Of a stretch of DNA of 64,000 bases, positions 26,933 to 34,601 are shown piece by piece (the first letter of the stretch is position 1; every line of letters starts with the position of its first letter). The notes beneath the pieces are model-generated. The model searched no databases. It was not told the origin of the DNA and saw nothing but the letters and a program-made list of their open reading frames with translations. This DNA is from Psychrosphaera ytuae (GTDB lineage: Bacteria > Pseudomonadota > Gammaproteobacteria > Enterobacterales > Alteromonadaceae): contig NZ_CP072110.1 of NCBI RefSeq assembly GCF_017638545.1, positions 3,162,001 to 3,226,000 on the forward strand. Direction: 5' to 3'. The position numbers and the translations under genes were made by a program.

Positions 26933-27985
26933 ATGAAAAATTGGCAAAATGTTGTAGTAAACACCAGTAGTACTCTTGAGCAAGCCATTCAAGTGATGGA
27001 AGCAGGAGCACTGCGAATCGTGCTGGTTGTCGATGATCAAAATAAACTTCGAGGAACCGTTACCGATGGAGATTTGCGACGGGCCTTAATTAAACAAGTA
27101 AACCTCCAATCTTCTGTTGATTCGGTTATGTGCGCCAAGCCACTGGTGGTAGACAAAACAATCGCAAGAGAAGATGTAATACGCTTGTTAGAGCGCAATA
27201 AGCTGTTGCACATGCCTGTGGTCAACGACGATGACGAGTTGGTGGGCCTTCATACCATAGATGATTTTTATACCTCAAGTAAGTACGACAATATTGTCTT
27301 TTTAATGGCTGGTGGGTTTGGAACTCGACTTAGGCCATTAACTAACTCTTGCCCTAAACCCATGCTCAAAATTGGTGATAAGCCAATTTTGGAATTAATT
27401 TTAGAGAGTTTTATTAAGTCTGGATTTCACCGTTTTTATATTTCGCTTCACTATTTGCCCGAGATGATCAAAAGCTACTTTGGTGATGGTTCGAAATGGG
27501 GGGTAAGCATTGAATATGTGAATGAAGACAAACCGCTCGGAACTGCAGGCGCGCTTGGTCTGTTGCCACAAGAAAAAATCGATGCTCCGGTATTTGTTAT
27601 GAATGGAGACTTACTGACGGACGTAGATTTTGTCAGTATGCGTGAATTTCACTTAGAACACGACAGTGTAGCCACTATGGGCGTCAGAGAATACGAGCAT
27701 CAAGTGCCATATGGTGTAATAGAAATGGACGGAAGTCGAATTTCTAGTGTCGTTGAAAAGCCAACCCAAAAGTTTTTTGTAAATGCTGGTATTTATGTAT
27801 TGTCAGAAACACTCGTTAAGTCCATCAAAAAAGGACAATACCTTGATATGCCGGACTTATTAGCTGAACAAATCAGTGAAGACAAACAAGTCAGTTCGTT
27901 TCCTATCAGAGAGTATTGGCTAGATATAGGCCGAATGAATGATTTTGAACGCGCCCAGGAAGAATTTGATGAGCGCTTCAACTAA
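26933..27985 (+). CDS. ptmE: PtmE-like nucleotidyltransferase with CBS domains
   Basis: About 350 residues: two CBS repeats (about 8-115; G-T-V-T-D-G-D-L-R-R-A) and a sugar-phosphate nucleotidyltransferase domain (M-A-G-G-F-G-T-R-L-R-P-L-T; C-P-K-P-M-L). In Campylobacter, PtmE makes GDP-glucosamine, the start of the GDP-linked legionaminic route. The start at M-K-N-W (26933) matches the usual family N-terminus; 26921 is an alternative. It overlaps the next gene by 17 bases. Confidence 0.82.
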   Translation: MKNWQNVVVNTSSTLEQAIQVMEAGALRIVLVVDDQNKLRGTVTDGDLRRALIKQVNLQSSVDSVMCAKPLVVDKTIAREDVIRLLERNKLLHMPVVNDDDELVGLHTIDDFYTSSKYDNIVFLMAGGFGTRLRPLTNSCPKPMLKIGDKPILELILESFIKSGFHRFYISLHYLPEMIKSYFGDGSKWGVSIEYVNEDKPLGTAGALGLLPQEKIDAPVFVMNGDLLTDVDFVSMREFHLEHDSVATMGVREYEHQVPYGVIEMDGSRISSVVEKPTQKFFVNAGIYVLSETLVKSIKKGQYLDMPDLLAEQISEDKQVSSFPIREYWLDIGRMNDFERAQEEFDERFN

Positions 27986-28964
27986 AAGCTTTTTGATCAT
28001 TGGGTCGGGTAATATCGCCAAGCGCCATGTCAAAACCATTCGTACAGAAGTTGATGATGCGTTCATCTTGTTACTGCCATCTCGAGGTGTAAGCTCAACC
28101 GAACAAGAAGCTGAATTAACAAATCAGTTTAGGGATGTTGATGCTGTTATTGCTTCAAGCTTAGATATTCCGCGACATCTATTTATGACAATTATCGCAA
28201 GCCCAGCTCCCTTGCATCATTTACATGTAGAACAAATCATTAATAAATCTGAGCGAATTCTGATAGAAAAGCCCATTGCAGAAAACACTAGTACTGCCAG
28301 GCGTATAGTCGACTTGTGTCAATTACACCAAACGCCTGCGATGGTCGGCTATTGCCTTCGTTACTTGGGCTCGGCTGACATCGTAAGAAGTAAATTAAAA
28401 CAAGGTGTGTTAGGTAAAGTTCTTTTGGTAAAGAGCAACGTAGGTCAATACCTACCAAGCTGGCGTCCTGGTGACTACAGACACAGTGTGTCAGCAAACA
28501 AGTCATTAGGCGGTGGGGCTTTACTTGAGCTTAGCCATGAGCTTGATTTGGTTTGTCATTTGTTTGACGTTGATAAAGTTATTAATGCGACCGTTTGTCA
28601 ATCAGAGTCTTTAGATATAGATGTAGAGGACATGGTACAAATAAACTTGTCTAATAACGACGGCGCACTGATTTCGGTGGGCTTAGATTTTTTACAACAC
28701 AAAGCCTCACGCACTATGACAATCATTGGTACTGAAGCGACGATTCAATGGGACTTAATTAAAAACTCAATTACCCTCACTGATAAACAAGGGGACAGTC
28801 AGTCATACAGCGGTGCTAATGAGTGGCAGGGCAATGACATGTACATCGCACAATTGAGAGACTTTATGACGAGTAAAAGCACTTTTAGAGGTTCTAAGCC
28901 AGATGAGGCCTTGCGTGTCGTGCAGTTAATTGACGATATTAGACATTTGGCACAGGGAGTTTAA
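27969..28964 (+). CDS. Gfo/Idh/MocA-family oxidoreductase
   Basis: 331 residues: an N-terminal Rossmann fold (F-L-I-I-G-S-G-N-I-A-K-R-H), the E-K-P-I-A-E motif that marks the active site region, and a C-terminal substrate domain with G-G-G-A-L-L-E-L-S-H-E. AGGAAGAA precedes the ATG at 27969, inside the end of ptmE; an upstream frame start at 27939 would overlap further. Similar genes accompany ptmE and legF in Leg clusters. The exact reaction is not known; it may modify the sugar or make a precursor. Confidence 0.75.
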   Translation: MSASTKSFLIIGSGNIAKRHVKTIRTEVDDAFILLLPSRGVSSTEQEAELTNQFRDVDAVIASSLDIPRHLFMTIIASPAPLHHLHVEQIINKSERILIEKPIAENTSTARRIVDLCQLHQTPAMVGYCLRYLGSADIVRSKLKQGVLGKVLLVKSNVGQYLPSWRPGDYRHSVSANKSLGGGALLELSHELDLVCHLFDVDKVINATVCQSESLDIDVEDMVQINLSNNDGALISVGLDFLQHKASRTMTIIGTEATIQWDLIKNSITLTDKQGDSQSYSGANEWQGNDMYIAQLRDFMTSKSTFRGSKPDEALRVVQLIDDIRHLAQGV

Positions 28965-28967
28965 CCA

Positions 28968-29666
28968 ATGGCGGTTGTTGCATTTATCTTCGCCCGTGGC
29001 GGCTCTAAAGGCCTGCCAGGCAAAAACATTAAACCATTGGCAGGCAAACCTTTGCTTGCGTACTCAATTGAAACGGCTAAACAAGTCAATGAAATTGATC
29101 ACGTTTTTGTATCCACAGATGATTCTGACATAGCAAATGTTGCTAAGCAGTTTGGTGCTGACGTGATTGAACGTCCCGAACAGCTTGCAAGCGATACGAG
29201 TCCTGAATGGCTATCTTGGCGTCATGCATTAGACGAGATGGACCGGCTTGAGATAGAAGTCGATACATTTGTCAGCTTACCGGCGACGAGCCCGCTGAGG
29301 TCGGTAGGGGACGTGCAAGCTTGTTTGGCTGCACTCGAACAAAATACTGATATGGTGGTCACTTGTACGCCTGCGTCACGAAGCCCTTATTTCAATATGG
29401 TCACTCGTCAAGACGATGGAACAACATCACTGGTTATTGACCAAGGCTTGGTAAACCGTCGCCAAGACGCGCCAGTTTGTTATGACCTTACGACTGTAGC
29501 GTATGTTTCACGCCCAGAATACATCCGATCCCAAATGGGCGTGTTAGCAGGCAAAACTAAAAGCGTCGTGGTCCCAAAAGAGCGGGCTGTTGATATAGAT
29601 GATATTTATGACTTTATGTTAGCAGAAACAATCGTCGCCTCATCAGCTCAACAAAAAAGTAACTAA
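28968..29666 (+). CDS. legF: CMP-legionaminate synthetase LegF (NeuA family)
   Basis: 232 residues, CMP-nonulosonate cytidylyltransferase. The nucleotide loop reads F-A-R-G-G-S-K-G-L-P-G-K-N, and L-P-A-T-S-P-L-R-S follows. It activates legionaminic acid with CTP, giving the donor for Maf. GGGAG precedes the ATG; 3 bases separate it from the gene before, and 1 base from the next. CMP-sialate synthetase is the alternative, but the pathway context favours LegF. Confidence 0.85.
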   Translation: MAVVAFIFARGGSKGLPGKNIKPLAGKPLLAYSIETAKQVNEIDHVFVSTDDSDIANVAKQFGADVIERPEQLASDTSPEWLSWRHALDEMDRLEIEVDTFVSLPATSPLRSVGDVQACLAALEQNTDMVVTCTPASRSPYFNMVTRQDDGTTSLVIDQGLVNRRQDAPVCYDLTTVAYVSRPEYIRSQMGVLAGKTKSVVVPKERAVDIDDIYDFMLAETIVASSAQQKSN

Positions 29667-29667
29667 A

Positions 29668-30495
29668 ATGACCGAAATCAAAACAAAAACTCTAGCGCAA
29701 TTACATGATCTTACCAATCGTTGGGCTGTTATTACTGGAGGTGCTGGCCATGTCGGCTTTGTGGCGGCTCAGACTCTTCTTGAATTGGGCGCAAATGTCA
29801 TATTAGTGGATCGCAGCGAATCAGGATTAGAGAAAGCGAAGCAGGCGTTAAAAACGGCGGAGCGGGTTCATACCTTAGTGTGTGATTTATCGCAGCGTTC
29901 AGACGTCGATAAAGCAGTACTGCAAATTATCGAATGGACAGACAATCACTTGGCAGTCTTAATTAATAATGCGGCGTTTGTCGGCACCGATAAATTAGAA
30001 GGTTGGGCCGTTCCTTTTGACCAACAGTCAATCGTTACTTTTGAACAATGCTTAACGGTTAATCTCACCTCGCCATTTCAACTTTGCCAAGGCTGCGCTC
30101 CAAGCTTGACTAAATTTGGTCAGGGCGACAGTTCAGCGAGTATTATTAACGTTTCTTCTATCTATGCTCACATAGGTCCACGAATGGAAATGTACGAAGG
30201 CACTGCAATGGGTAACCCTGCAGCGTACGGGGCGAGTAAAGCGGGCTTAGAGCTATCAACAAAGTGGTTAGCAAGTAACTTGGCGCCTCATGTTAGAGCC
30301 AACAATATTGTTCTTGGTGGTATCTTTAGAGGTCAGCCTGAGTCATTTTTAAACCAATACAACAAGCACAACTTAATGGGTCGAATGGCAGAGGAAGAGG
30401 ATTTAAAAGGCGCGTTTGCATTACTTGCTAGTGACGCCTCTAAGTATATGACAGGTCAATCCATCGTTATTGATGGTGGCTGGTTGGCACTTTAG
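29668..30495 (+). CDS. ptmA: Short-chain dehydrogenase, PtmA-like
   Basis: 275 residues, classical SDR: G-G-A-G-H-V-G nucleotide motif, N-N-A-A near residue 108, catalytic Ser in I-N-V-S-S-I-Y, and Y-G-A-S-K (Tyr/Lys pair). The long insert and the end of the leg operon match PtmA of the Campylobacter legionaminic locus, whose exact role is less certain than the other steps. The last gene of the plus-strand run that begins with flaG. It converges on a minus-strand gene 3 bases away with no terminator seen. Confidence 0.75.
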   Translation: MTEIKTKTLAQLHDLTNRWAVITGGAGHVGFVAAQTLLELGANVILVDRSESGLEKAKQALKTAERVHTLVCDLSQRSDVDKAVLQIIEWTDNHLAVLINNAAFVGTDKLEGWAVPFDQQSIVTFEQCLTVNLTSPFQLCQGCAPSLTKFGQGDSSASIINVSSIYAHIGPRMEMYEGTAMGNPAAYGASKAGLELSTKWLASNLAPHVRANNIVLGGIFRGQPESFLNQYNKHNLMGRMAEEEDLKGAFALLASDASKYMTGQSIVIDGGWLAL

Positions 30496-30498
30496 TCA

Positions 30499-30762
30499 TT
30501 ACTCTTCGTCTGCAAGAGTGTTTAAGTGCGTTTCTATGACTTTGCACTCTTCTAATAAGACTTTCATATCATTATTGAATTTGCTGTGTAAGTCAGAAAA
30601 CTTAGGGTCGAGTAAATCGGCCATAGTTTGCTCTTGTTTTTCTGATGCCGCTTCGATGGCAGATTGATCTTTATCTAAAATGGCCTGTGCAAAGGTTTCG
30701 TTTATTTTTCGAAGTTCAATATACACTTTTTGAAATTCTAATTCTTGCTCAGTGAGTTCCAT
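30499..30762 (-). CDS. Small coiled-coil protein of unknown function
   Basis: 87 residues, almost all helix and highly charged (E-L-T-E-Q-E-L-E-F-Q-K-V at the start, T-L-A-D-E-E at the end). No family recognised. AAGGTG precedes the ATG. It lies 9 bases after a FliT-like gene in the same orientation, so the two form a small operon. By size and position it could be another export chaperone or flagellar regulator, but that is inference. Confidence 0.55.
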   Translation of the reverse strand: MELTEQELEFQKVYIELRKINETFAQAILDKDQSAIEAASEKQEQTMADLLDPKFSDLHSKFNNDMKVLLEECKVIETHLNTLADEE

Positions 30763-30771
30763 ACTCGCACC

Positions 30772-31098
30772 TTATTTGCTGTGTTTGACGTTACCGTAGG
30801 CTTTCACACCCTTCTGGGCCGTTTGTAACTTTTTTATTGAACGCTTTATATTTTCAAACTTAGTCTGATAAAGCGTATCGATTTCTTTTATTTCTGAATT
30901 CAAGCTCGTTAACTGTTGTTGCTTCTCTGCAGTTGGTGACTGTGTCGCGTCGACCACTAGGAATTCTAGTAGTCGTTGACGTTCTTTTATCAGCTCTATA
31001 ACTGGCTGGTGCTCAAGAATTTCATGGTCAGTCAAGGCTCTCAATCCATCATTAATTTCATTGATTGATGCCATTATTTCTGCGAATGATTCTTTCAC
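30772..31098 (-). CDS. FliT-like flagellar export chaperone
   Basis: 108 residues, predicted helical bundle. The pattern of a Q-P-V-I-E-L-I-K-E-R-Q-R-L-L segment, a central helix and a K-L-Q-T-A-Q-K-G-V-K-A-Y end resembles FliT proteins, which bind FliD and the export gate. The start is GTG at 31098, with only a weak ribosome binding site. The usual order fliD-fliS-fliT is broken here: fliD lies 11 kb away across the leg operon, and fliS is 2 kb away on the other side of a flagellin. The FliT call is by pattern only. Confidence 0.55.
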   Translation of the reverse strand: MKESFAEIMASINEINDGLRALTDHEILEHQPVIELIKERQRLLEFLVVDATQSPTAEKQQQLTSLNSEIKEIDTLYQTKFENIKRSIKKLQTAQKGVKAYGNVKHSK

Positions 31099-31177
31099 CG
31101 TTCAACTCGCCTTTTGTTAGCTTTGTATTCTATTGACAATACTATGCTTTTTTTGGAAGGCGGATACAAGTTTTTGG

Positions 31178-31190
31178 CCTTGAATCAAGG
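31178..31190 (+). promoter_or_regulatory. Short inverted repeat upstream of the metallopeptidase flagellin
   Basis: CCTTG and CAAGG flank AAT, 24 bases upstream of the sigma-28 -35 element. Short enough to occur by chance; listed as a possible operator in the gap between two divergent flagellar genes. Confidence 0.2.
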
Positions 31191-31214
31191 TTTAAATTTT
31201 TTTTAATTTTTTTC

Positions 31215-31241
31215 TAAAGACTTTAAAGAGTTGGTCGATAT
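31215..31241 (+). promoter_or_regulatory. Sigma-28 promoter of the metallopeptidase flagellin
   Basis: TAAA, 15 bases, GTCGATAT: 6 of 8 match to the sigma-28 -10 and a perfect -35 core and spacing. It stands 41 bases before the proposed TTG start. Confidence 0.68.
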
Positions 31242-31282
31242 TTATACAAAGCTAATTTTAGTGATTGTTTGAGGCTAATACT

Positions 31283-33052
31283 TTGAGAGTAGCGACTAAC
31301 GTTTCAGCTATATTCCAACAACGTCAACTTCGGAAGACCGAAGAGGGCGTTGCTGTGTCTATGGAACGTTTGTCCTCCGGTTTACGGATTAATAATGCCG
31401 GAGACGACGCCGCTGGATTACAGATCTCAACTCGACTTACGTCACAGGTCAACGGTATGAACGTGGCCATTCGCAATGCCAATGACGGTATTTCGATGAA
31501 CCAAGTCGCCGAAGGCGCACTTCAACAAGTAACCAATAATTTATTTAGAATGAAAGACCTGGCATTACAAGCCGCAAATGGCACTTATTCTAAAGAAGAC
31601 AGAAAAGCCGTCGACGAAGAGTTTCAAGCTTTAAAAGCTGAAATAGACAGAATAAACGATACAACTCGGTTCGGTGACACTAAGTTGTTTTACGAAAACA
31701 CCGGTAGTTTAATCGATACCGTCGAGCGCGATATCGTAAACGGAGTCCAAAAAACCTGGTTTACTGAATCCGAAGCCGTGATTGCAGAGCGATTTGGTCT
31801 TTTGGGTCGAGGCTCACTGAAGCTGGATTTAGAATATGTCGATGGCAAAAGTGGAACGTTAGCGTATGTCGCAGCACCTGCTGCCGCTGGCCCTCAATAT
31901 GAGCAAGTCATGGTTATCGATATGGGAGACTTCCAATCATCGGAAGATATCTTTACCGATGGAGCACTTGCAGGTACTGTTTTACACGAAATGGTCCATG
32001 CCGTTATGAATGCCAATATGGACATGCTCAATCTTAAATCTTGGTTTAAAGAGGGAGCGGCAGAAGTAATCAGAGGAGCCGACTCTGAACTTGCCCAAGC
32101 GATTGCCAGTGCAGGAAGTGAGGCCGCACTGTTAGCTGATTTTGTCGGCGTCAATGGCCTAACGAGTTTACCGGCTTCACCAACAAACTCACAAATTCGC
32201 GGTGTTTATCAAGGTGGTTATGTCGCCCTTAGGATAATCGAAGATGAAATTGGCGAAACGGGTATTCAAGACTTTATGGCAGCTCTGTCTGACGGTGAAA
32301 CCTTAGATGACGCATTCAACATCGCTTCTAATGGAATTTGGACCAATGAAGCCGCATTTATGACTGACATTCAAGCTATTGAAGCGGATGGTGATGCTAA
32401 ATTTGTCAACTTCATTCAAGATAAAATGAACCTTACGAATTTAGATAATGGCGCACTTGGTGGCCGTGATGCGGCTGGCGGTGATATCAGAGAGCAAACT
32501 TTGATAGGTGCTGGAGCTGGTCGGTCAAACTTTAACAACTATGTGGTCTTGAAAGATGGTCGTAACTCTACAACGGACTTTGATCCGGTAACCAATTATT
32601 ATAATCCACCAGGCGGTGAGGTTCGTCTCGAGGATTACCAAACTGAGATCAATGGTGCAGGCGGCCAAGCCTTTACACTTCAAGTTGGGGCTAATTCTCA
32701 AGAGTTAATTTCATTCACTATGGGGTCATTTACGGCATCGAGTTTAGGCCTTGCCTATTCAAATGTAACCGATGAGCCTCAATTTGCGGCAATCGCTGTA
32801 GATGACGCGCTGCGAATCGTCGATAAACAACGTGCTCAACTAGGTGCGACTATGAATAGACTCGAAAAATCTATCAATAGTCTAGAAAACCAAGTTGAAA
32901 ATATCAGTGCGAGCCGCGCTCGAATAAGAGATGCTGACTTTGCTATAGAGACTGCGGATTTAACCAAGGGGCAGATTTTACGACAAGCCTCAACCACTTT
33001 GCTTTCTCAAGCTAATCAAATTCCTGAGTTGGCGTTGCAATTACTTGCTTAA
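31283..33052 (+). CDS. Flagellin with an internal zinc metallopeptidase domain (flagellinolysin)
   Basis: 589 residues from the chosen start. Both ends are flagellin: R-V-A-T-N-V-S-A-I and N-A-G-D-D-A-A-G-L-Q-I-S at the N-terminus, S-A-S-R-A-R-I-R-D-A-D-F-A and Q-A-N-Q-I-P-E-L-A-L-Q at the C-terminus. The surface region (about 145-460) holds a gluzincin-like peptidase: H-E-M-V-H (coding bases 31985-31999), then W-F-K-E-G-A-A-E 16-23 residues later, where the Glu is the expected third zinc ligand. This is the architecture of flagellinolysins, filament subunits that are active proteases. The TTG at 31283 has TTGAGG 9 bases upstream; a TTG at 31265 lacks one. Substrate unknown. Confidence 0.88.
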   Translation: MRVATNVSAIFQQRQLRKTEEGVAVSMERLSSGLRINNAGDDAAGLQISTRLTSQVNGMNVAIRNANDGISMNQVAEGALQQVTNNLFRMKDLALQAANGTYSKEDRKAVDEEFQALKAEIDRINDTTRFGDTKLFYENTGSLIDTVERDIVNGVQKTWFTESEAVIAERFGLLGRGSLKLDLEYVDGKSGTLAYVAAPAAAGPQYEQVMVIDMGDFQSSEDIFTDGALAGTVLHEMVHAVMNANMDMLNLKSWFKEGAAEVIRGADSELAQAIASAGSEAALLADFVGVNGLTSLPASPTNSQIRGVYQGGYVALRIIEDEIGETGIQDFMAALSDGETLDDAFNIASNGIWTNEAAFMTDIQAIEADGDAKFVNFIQDKMNLTNLDNGALGGRDAAGGDIREQTLIGAGAGRSNFNNYVVLKDGRNSTTDFDPVTNYYNPPGGEVRLEDYQTEINGAGGQAFTLQVGANSQELISFTMGSFTASSLGLAYSNVTDEPQFAAIAVDDALRIVDKQRAQLGATMNRLEKSINSLENQVENISASRARIRDADFAIETADLTKGQILRQASTTLLSQANQIPELALQLLA

Positions 33053-33062
33053 AGTAGACATA

Positions 33063-33088
33063 AAAAAAAGCCCATATGGGCTTTTTTT
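33063..33088 (+). terminator. Bidirectional terminator between the metallopeptidase flagellin and fliS
   Basis: A perfect palindrome: seven A, GCCCATATGGGC, seven T. It follows the flagellin stop by 10 bases and lies 21 bases past the end of fliS on the other strand, so it can serve both. Confidence 0.92.
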
Positions 33089-33109
33089 GTAGAAGCATGA
33101 TCGCACCGA

Positions 33110-33526
33110 TTAACGATTAGCGACTTTTTTCTCTAGGTATTCGTCTCGAGTTTGTTTTGGGATTTCATCCCATGCTTCTTTGATGGTACCGATGATTTGA
33201 TAAACATCATCGATTTTTTTGGTATCGTTTTCGACGTTAGATGCTATCAAGTGACCGCTACAGAAGTTATATAAGTCAGATAGATTACGCGAGATATCAC
33301 CGCCTTGTTCCATATCTAAGCTTTCATCCAACGAACCGATTAAGGTGATACACTCAGAAATGAGACGACCTTTTTCAGGTATGTTTTTTTGCTCGATACA
33401 CGCTTTGGCTGCGGCTAATTTACCAAGAATTGCCTTTAATACCATTTGTACCAACTCATACGGATCGGCATTTTCCGCACTGTTTATTTTCATGTCGCGG
33501 TACTTCTGGATAGATAATCTAGCCAT
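33110..33526 (-). CDS. fliS: Flagellin export chaperone FliS
   Basis: 138 residues. Typical FliS features: N-terminal Y-R-D-M-K-I-N-S-A-E, D-P-Y-E-L-V-Q-M-V-L-K-A-I-L-G-K-L and L-D-E-S-L-D-M-E-Q-G-G-D-I-S-R-N-L. It binds the C-terminal D0 of flagellin and keeps it unfolded for export. The ATG at 33526 has GGAG 6 bases upstream; a TTG four codons earlier is less likely. It has its own sigma-28 promoter rather than being cotranscribed with fliD. Confidence 0.93.
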   Translation of the reverse strand: MARLSIQKYRDMKINSAENADPYELVQMVLKAILGKLAAAKACIEQKNIPEKGRLISECITLIGSLDESLDMEQGGDISRNLSDLYNFCSGHLIASNVENDTKKIDDVYQIIGTIKEAWDEIPKQTRDEYLEKKVANR

Positions 33527-33613
33527 CGAATACTCCAAGTTATCTGTGTTTTAATTTATAGACTAAAGCAAATTAAGTACCAAATAAATTCAGTTACTCA
33601 TCAAGCACTCACT

Positions 33614-33640
33614 TTATCGTCAAATTTCGGAAAAACTTTA
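33614..33640 (-). promoter_or_regulatory. Sigma-28 promoter of fliS
   Basis: Read on the minus strand: TAAA, 15 bases, GACGATAA, which is 7 of 8 in the -10 and perfect -35 core and spacing. The -35 continues as TAAAGTTT, the full consensus. It is the best sigma-28 match in the window, 88 bases before the fliS start. Confidence 0.82.
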
Positions 33641-33759
33641 GAGGTTAACAAAAGGAAAGTGACATAATTTGACTTAAACTGTGAATCGTCATGCTCAATT
33701 ATGGCGTATTTACCACTGTGTTTTATACTTTTAATAAAGTTATCAGTGGAGACGCTTAA

Positions 33760-34545
33760 ATGAAGATTAATAGCGGCAATTCATTGCCACCACAGTCATC
33801 TGCGATAAAACAAAGCCAGGAAACCCAAAAAAAGCTATTTGAGCAAATAGCGACGGGCTTAAAAATTAACTCTGCCAAAGACGACGCGGCAGGGTTACAA
33901 CTTGCCAATCGGCTGGGTTCGCAAATTTCTGGGTTACAGCAAGCGTACCGTAATACAAATGATGCCGTTTCTTTTGCGCAGGTTGCCGAAGGAGCGCTTC
34001 AAAGCGTTACTGATGTGAGCTTTAGAATAGAGGAGTTATCTATTCAAGCGGCCAATGGCACTTTGTCGGCTGATCAGCGCCAAGCGATTCAAGCGGAAGT
34101 GAGCCAGTTACAAGATCAAATCGGAACTGTGTTTGAGCAAACTCGATTTGGTGATTCACCGGTATTTGGCAGTTCTGTCTCCTTTCAAACGGGAGCTAAT
34201 ACCGGCGAACAAATTGATCTTGCTACGAGTGCGACGTCGCTCGCTGAAATTGATGTCACTACTGCGCAGGGGGCGCAACAAGCCATTGGGAGCATTAGTG
34301 ATTTTAGACAACAGGTTGATCAACAGCGCTCTGCTATTGGTGCTTTTCAAAACCGGCTTGGTAGTACTCTTGGAAATATAGCCAACCAAGTCGAAAATAG
34401 TGCCGCAAGTCGCAGTCAAATTACCGACACAGATTTTGCTGTAGCTGTTAGCGAAAAGGTCAAAAACGAAACATTGATAAATGCTGCGACAACTCTGCAA
34501 GCCCAGGCCAATTTTTCTAATCGAAGTGTTTTAAACCTCTTATAG
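33760..34545 (+). CDS. Short divergent flagellin (fifth flagellin gene)
   Basis: 261 residues, close to a minimal flagellin (D0/D1 with almost no surface domain). The core is clear: [30 protein letters not shown] and S-A-A-S-R-S-Q-I-T-D-T-D-F-A. The extreme N-terminus (M-K-I-N-S-G-N-S-L-P-P-Q-S-S-A-I) departs from the N-V-S/A motif of the other copies, and the C-terminus ends N-R-S-V-L-N-L-L. Only a weak sigma-28-like site was seen upstream (TAAA-N15-CTCAATTA, start near 33695). It may be a minor or specialised filament subunit. Confidence 0.85.
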   Translation: MKINSGNSLPPQSSAIKQSQETQKKLFEQIATGLKINSAKDDAAGLQLANRLGSQISGLQQAYRNTNDAVSFAQVAEGALQSVTDVSFRIEELSIQAANGTLSADQRQAIQAEVSQLQDQIGTVFEQTRFGDSPVFGSSVSFQTGANTGEQIDLATSATSLAEIDVTTAQGAQQAIGSISDFRQQVDQQRSAIGAFQNRLGSTLGNIANQVENSAASRSQITDTDFAVAVSEKVKNETLINAATTLQAQANFSNRSVLNLL

Positions 34546-34601
34546 TTTTGTTTAGAACTGATATAGTACGGCTCAAATTTTAATGAATTAGAGACTCTAA
34601 C

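Noticed and set aside
19690..30495. Pseudaminic acid (Pse) rather than legionaminic acid pathway
   Set aside because: The dehydratase, aminotransferase, NeuC-type epimerase, NeuB-type synthase and PtmE-type guanylyltransferase fit the Leg set; PseB, PseG and PseH-like genes were not seen.
33690..33720. Possible sigma-28 promoter for the fifth flagellin
   Set aside because: Only 4 of 8 matches in the -10 (CTCAATTA); too weak to list as a feature.
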